From Opitutaceae bacterium UBA4094 (GTDB taxonomy: Bacteria > Verrucomicrobiota > Verrucomicrobiia > Opitutales > Opitutaceae), in the NCBI GenBank assembly GCA_002382525.1, contig DFYA01000147.1:1-8955 (forward strand): a stretch of 8,955 nt of DNA, given 5' to 3'. The notes beneath the pieces are model-generated. The model was given only the letters and a program-made list of their open reading frames with translations, did no database searches and was not told where the DNA came from. The first letter of the stretch is position 1, and the number at the start of each line of letters is the position of its first letter. The translations under genes were made by a program, and so were the position numbers. Positions 8,165 through 8,955 of the stretch are shown in pieces.

Positions 8165-8955
8165 TTAAACCGGGGGCGGGGTCTTGCCTTGGCGCCAGAC
8201 CGCGGGGGCGACGCCGAATTCCTTTTTGAAAGCGGCGGACAAATGAAACGGCGAGTTGAAGCCGAGTCGGTCTGCAATCGTTTTGACGGAGTCGGGCGTG
8301 TTGCCGAGCAGGCGGCGCGCTTTTTCGAGACGGAGGCGCAGCAGGTATTGTTTGGGCGGGAGGCCGGTGAGCGTCTTGAACTCGCGGCGGAAGTGCGAGT
8401 AAGCCACGCCCAGTTCTTTGGCGAGGGCGCCCATCGCGGGCGGTGTGTCGATGCGCTCGGCGAGCAATCGTTCGGCGCGCGCGACCACGAGGGCCATCGG
8501 CGCGGCGGTCTCGTGCCGACGCGTCGCCGTGTGCAACTGCGCGAGCAACTGCAGCGCCCATCCGCTCAACTCGGGATCGAAGCCCGCGCCTGGTTCGCGC
8601 AACCGTTCGTGGATACGCGTAAACAACGCCTCGACCTCGGTCGCCTTGCCCAGCGTGCGCAGCGGCTCGCCGGGCGCCAGCACGCCGCTCTTCTGCAGTC
8701 GCTCGAGCGCGGGGCCGCGCAACTCGATCCATCGTTCGCTCCAACCCGTCGCGGGGTCGGGCGCGTAGCGATGCCACACGCCCGGGAACAGCAACAGCGC
8801 GGTGCCGGCTTTGACGGTGGCGGGCCTGGTGAGCGCGGACTCAAACCGGCCTTGTCCTGAAATAATGAATACAACCTGCCAGGCGCCGAGCACGCGACCC
8901 TCGGTCCACGCGAATTGGTGGTCGGCGGGGTGCCCGGCGGGCGGGTAGGGAGCCC
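8165..8955 (-). CDS. AraC family transcriptional regulator (5' end beyond window)
   Basis: The frame is open to the right edge, so the N-terminus is missing; 262 residues are visible. The N-terminal half is a cupin-like ligand-binding domain (GAWQVVFIISGQGRFES, then VKAGTALLLFPGVWHRY), typical of sugar-sensing AraC proteins. The C-terminal ~100 residues carry two helix-turn-helix units, MGALAKELGVAYSHFRREFK and SVKTIADRLGFNSPFHLSAAF, then the closing KKEFGVAPAVWRQ. A GTG at 8893 could be taken as the start. It would cut into the conserved EGRVL..WQVVF segment, which continues upstream as YPPAGHPADHQFAWTEGR, so I treat the gene as partial. Its stop is 44 bp before the sulfatase-maturase start on the same strand, so the two are probably co-transcribed. 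The effector is likely a sugar, by family only. Confidence 0.93.
   Translation of the reverse strand, partial: APYPPAGHPADHQFAWTEGRVLGAWQVVFIISGQGRFESALTRPATVKAGTALLLFPGVWHRYAPDPATGWSERWIELRGPALERLQKSGVLAPGEPLRTLGKATEVEALFTRIHERLREPGAGFDPELSGWALQLLAQLHTATRRHETAAPMALVVARAERLLAERIDTPPAMGALAKELGVAYSHFRREFKTLTGLPPKQYLLRLRLEKARRLLGNTPDSVKTIADRLGFNSPFHLSAAFKKEFGVAPAVWRQGKTPPPV

Noticed and set aside
6900..8168. Plus-strand open frame (422 codons) over the sulfatase-maturase
   Set aside because: It is an antisense shadow. The minus strand carries all radical-SAM and SPASM cysteines.
8165..8893. Treating the AraC gene as complete from the GTG at 8893
   Set aside because: The frame stays open to the window edge and the conserved N-terminal segment continues upstream of the GTG.

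Overview
The window is high-GC bacterial chromosome. The proteins look most like Verrucomicrobiota, probably Opitutaceae. The reasons are a short EF-Ts, an S2 with a long Ala/Glu/Lys-rich tail, a hybrid sensor kinase, an anaerobic sulfatase-maturase next to an AraC regulator, and start codons without Shine-Dalgarno sequences. This placement is by impression of the sequences, not by a search.

Left part (1-2663) is a translation block. On the minus strand, read right to left, it holds rpsB (ribosomal protein S2), tsf (EF-Ts), a strong intrinsic terminator, a DUF983 small membrane protein, and tRNA-Ser(CGA). Divergent from rpsB, on the plus strand, is an initiator tRNA (fMet) with its own probable promoter and intrinsic terminator. 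A ~230-bp spacer thus separates S2/EF-Ts from the initiator tRNA.

Middle part (2664-6769) is a signalling block on the plus strand. A ~400-bp stretch without a convincing gene, holding a perfect inverted repeat, leads into two genes overlapping by ATGA. The first is an 874-residue hybrid kinase (REC-PAS-PAS-PAS-HisKA-HATPase). The second is a 360-residue protein with an intact receiver domain fused to a kinase-like half. In that half the expected phospho-accepting His reads as Ala and the G1-box Asp as Asn. Together they look like a multi-step phosphorelay whose second member receives phosphate but may not autophosphorylate.

Right part (6819-8955) is on the minus strand, convergent with the signalling genes. 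An AraC-family regulator, cut by the window edge, lies 44 bp upstream of a radical-SAM/SPASM anaerobic sulfatase-maturating enzyme. That suggests local control of sulfated-polysaccharide use, but no sulfatase is in the window.

I found no CRISPR array, insertion sequence, phage gene or clear new defence-like system. The most unusual items are the degenerate kinase half of the second signalling protein, the non-standard acceptor end of the initiator tRNA, and the lack of Shine-Dalgarno sequences.
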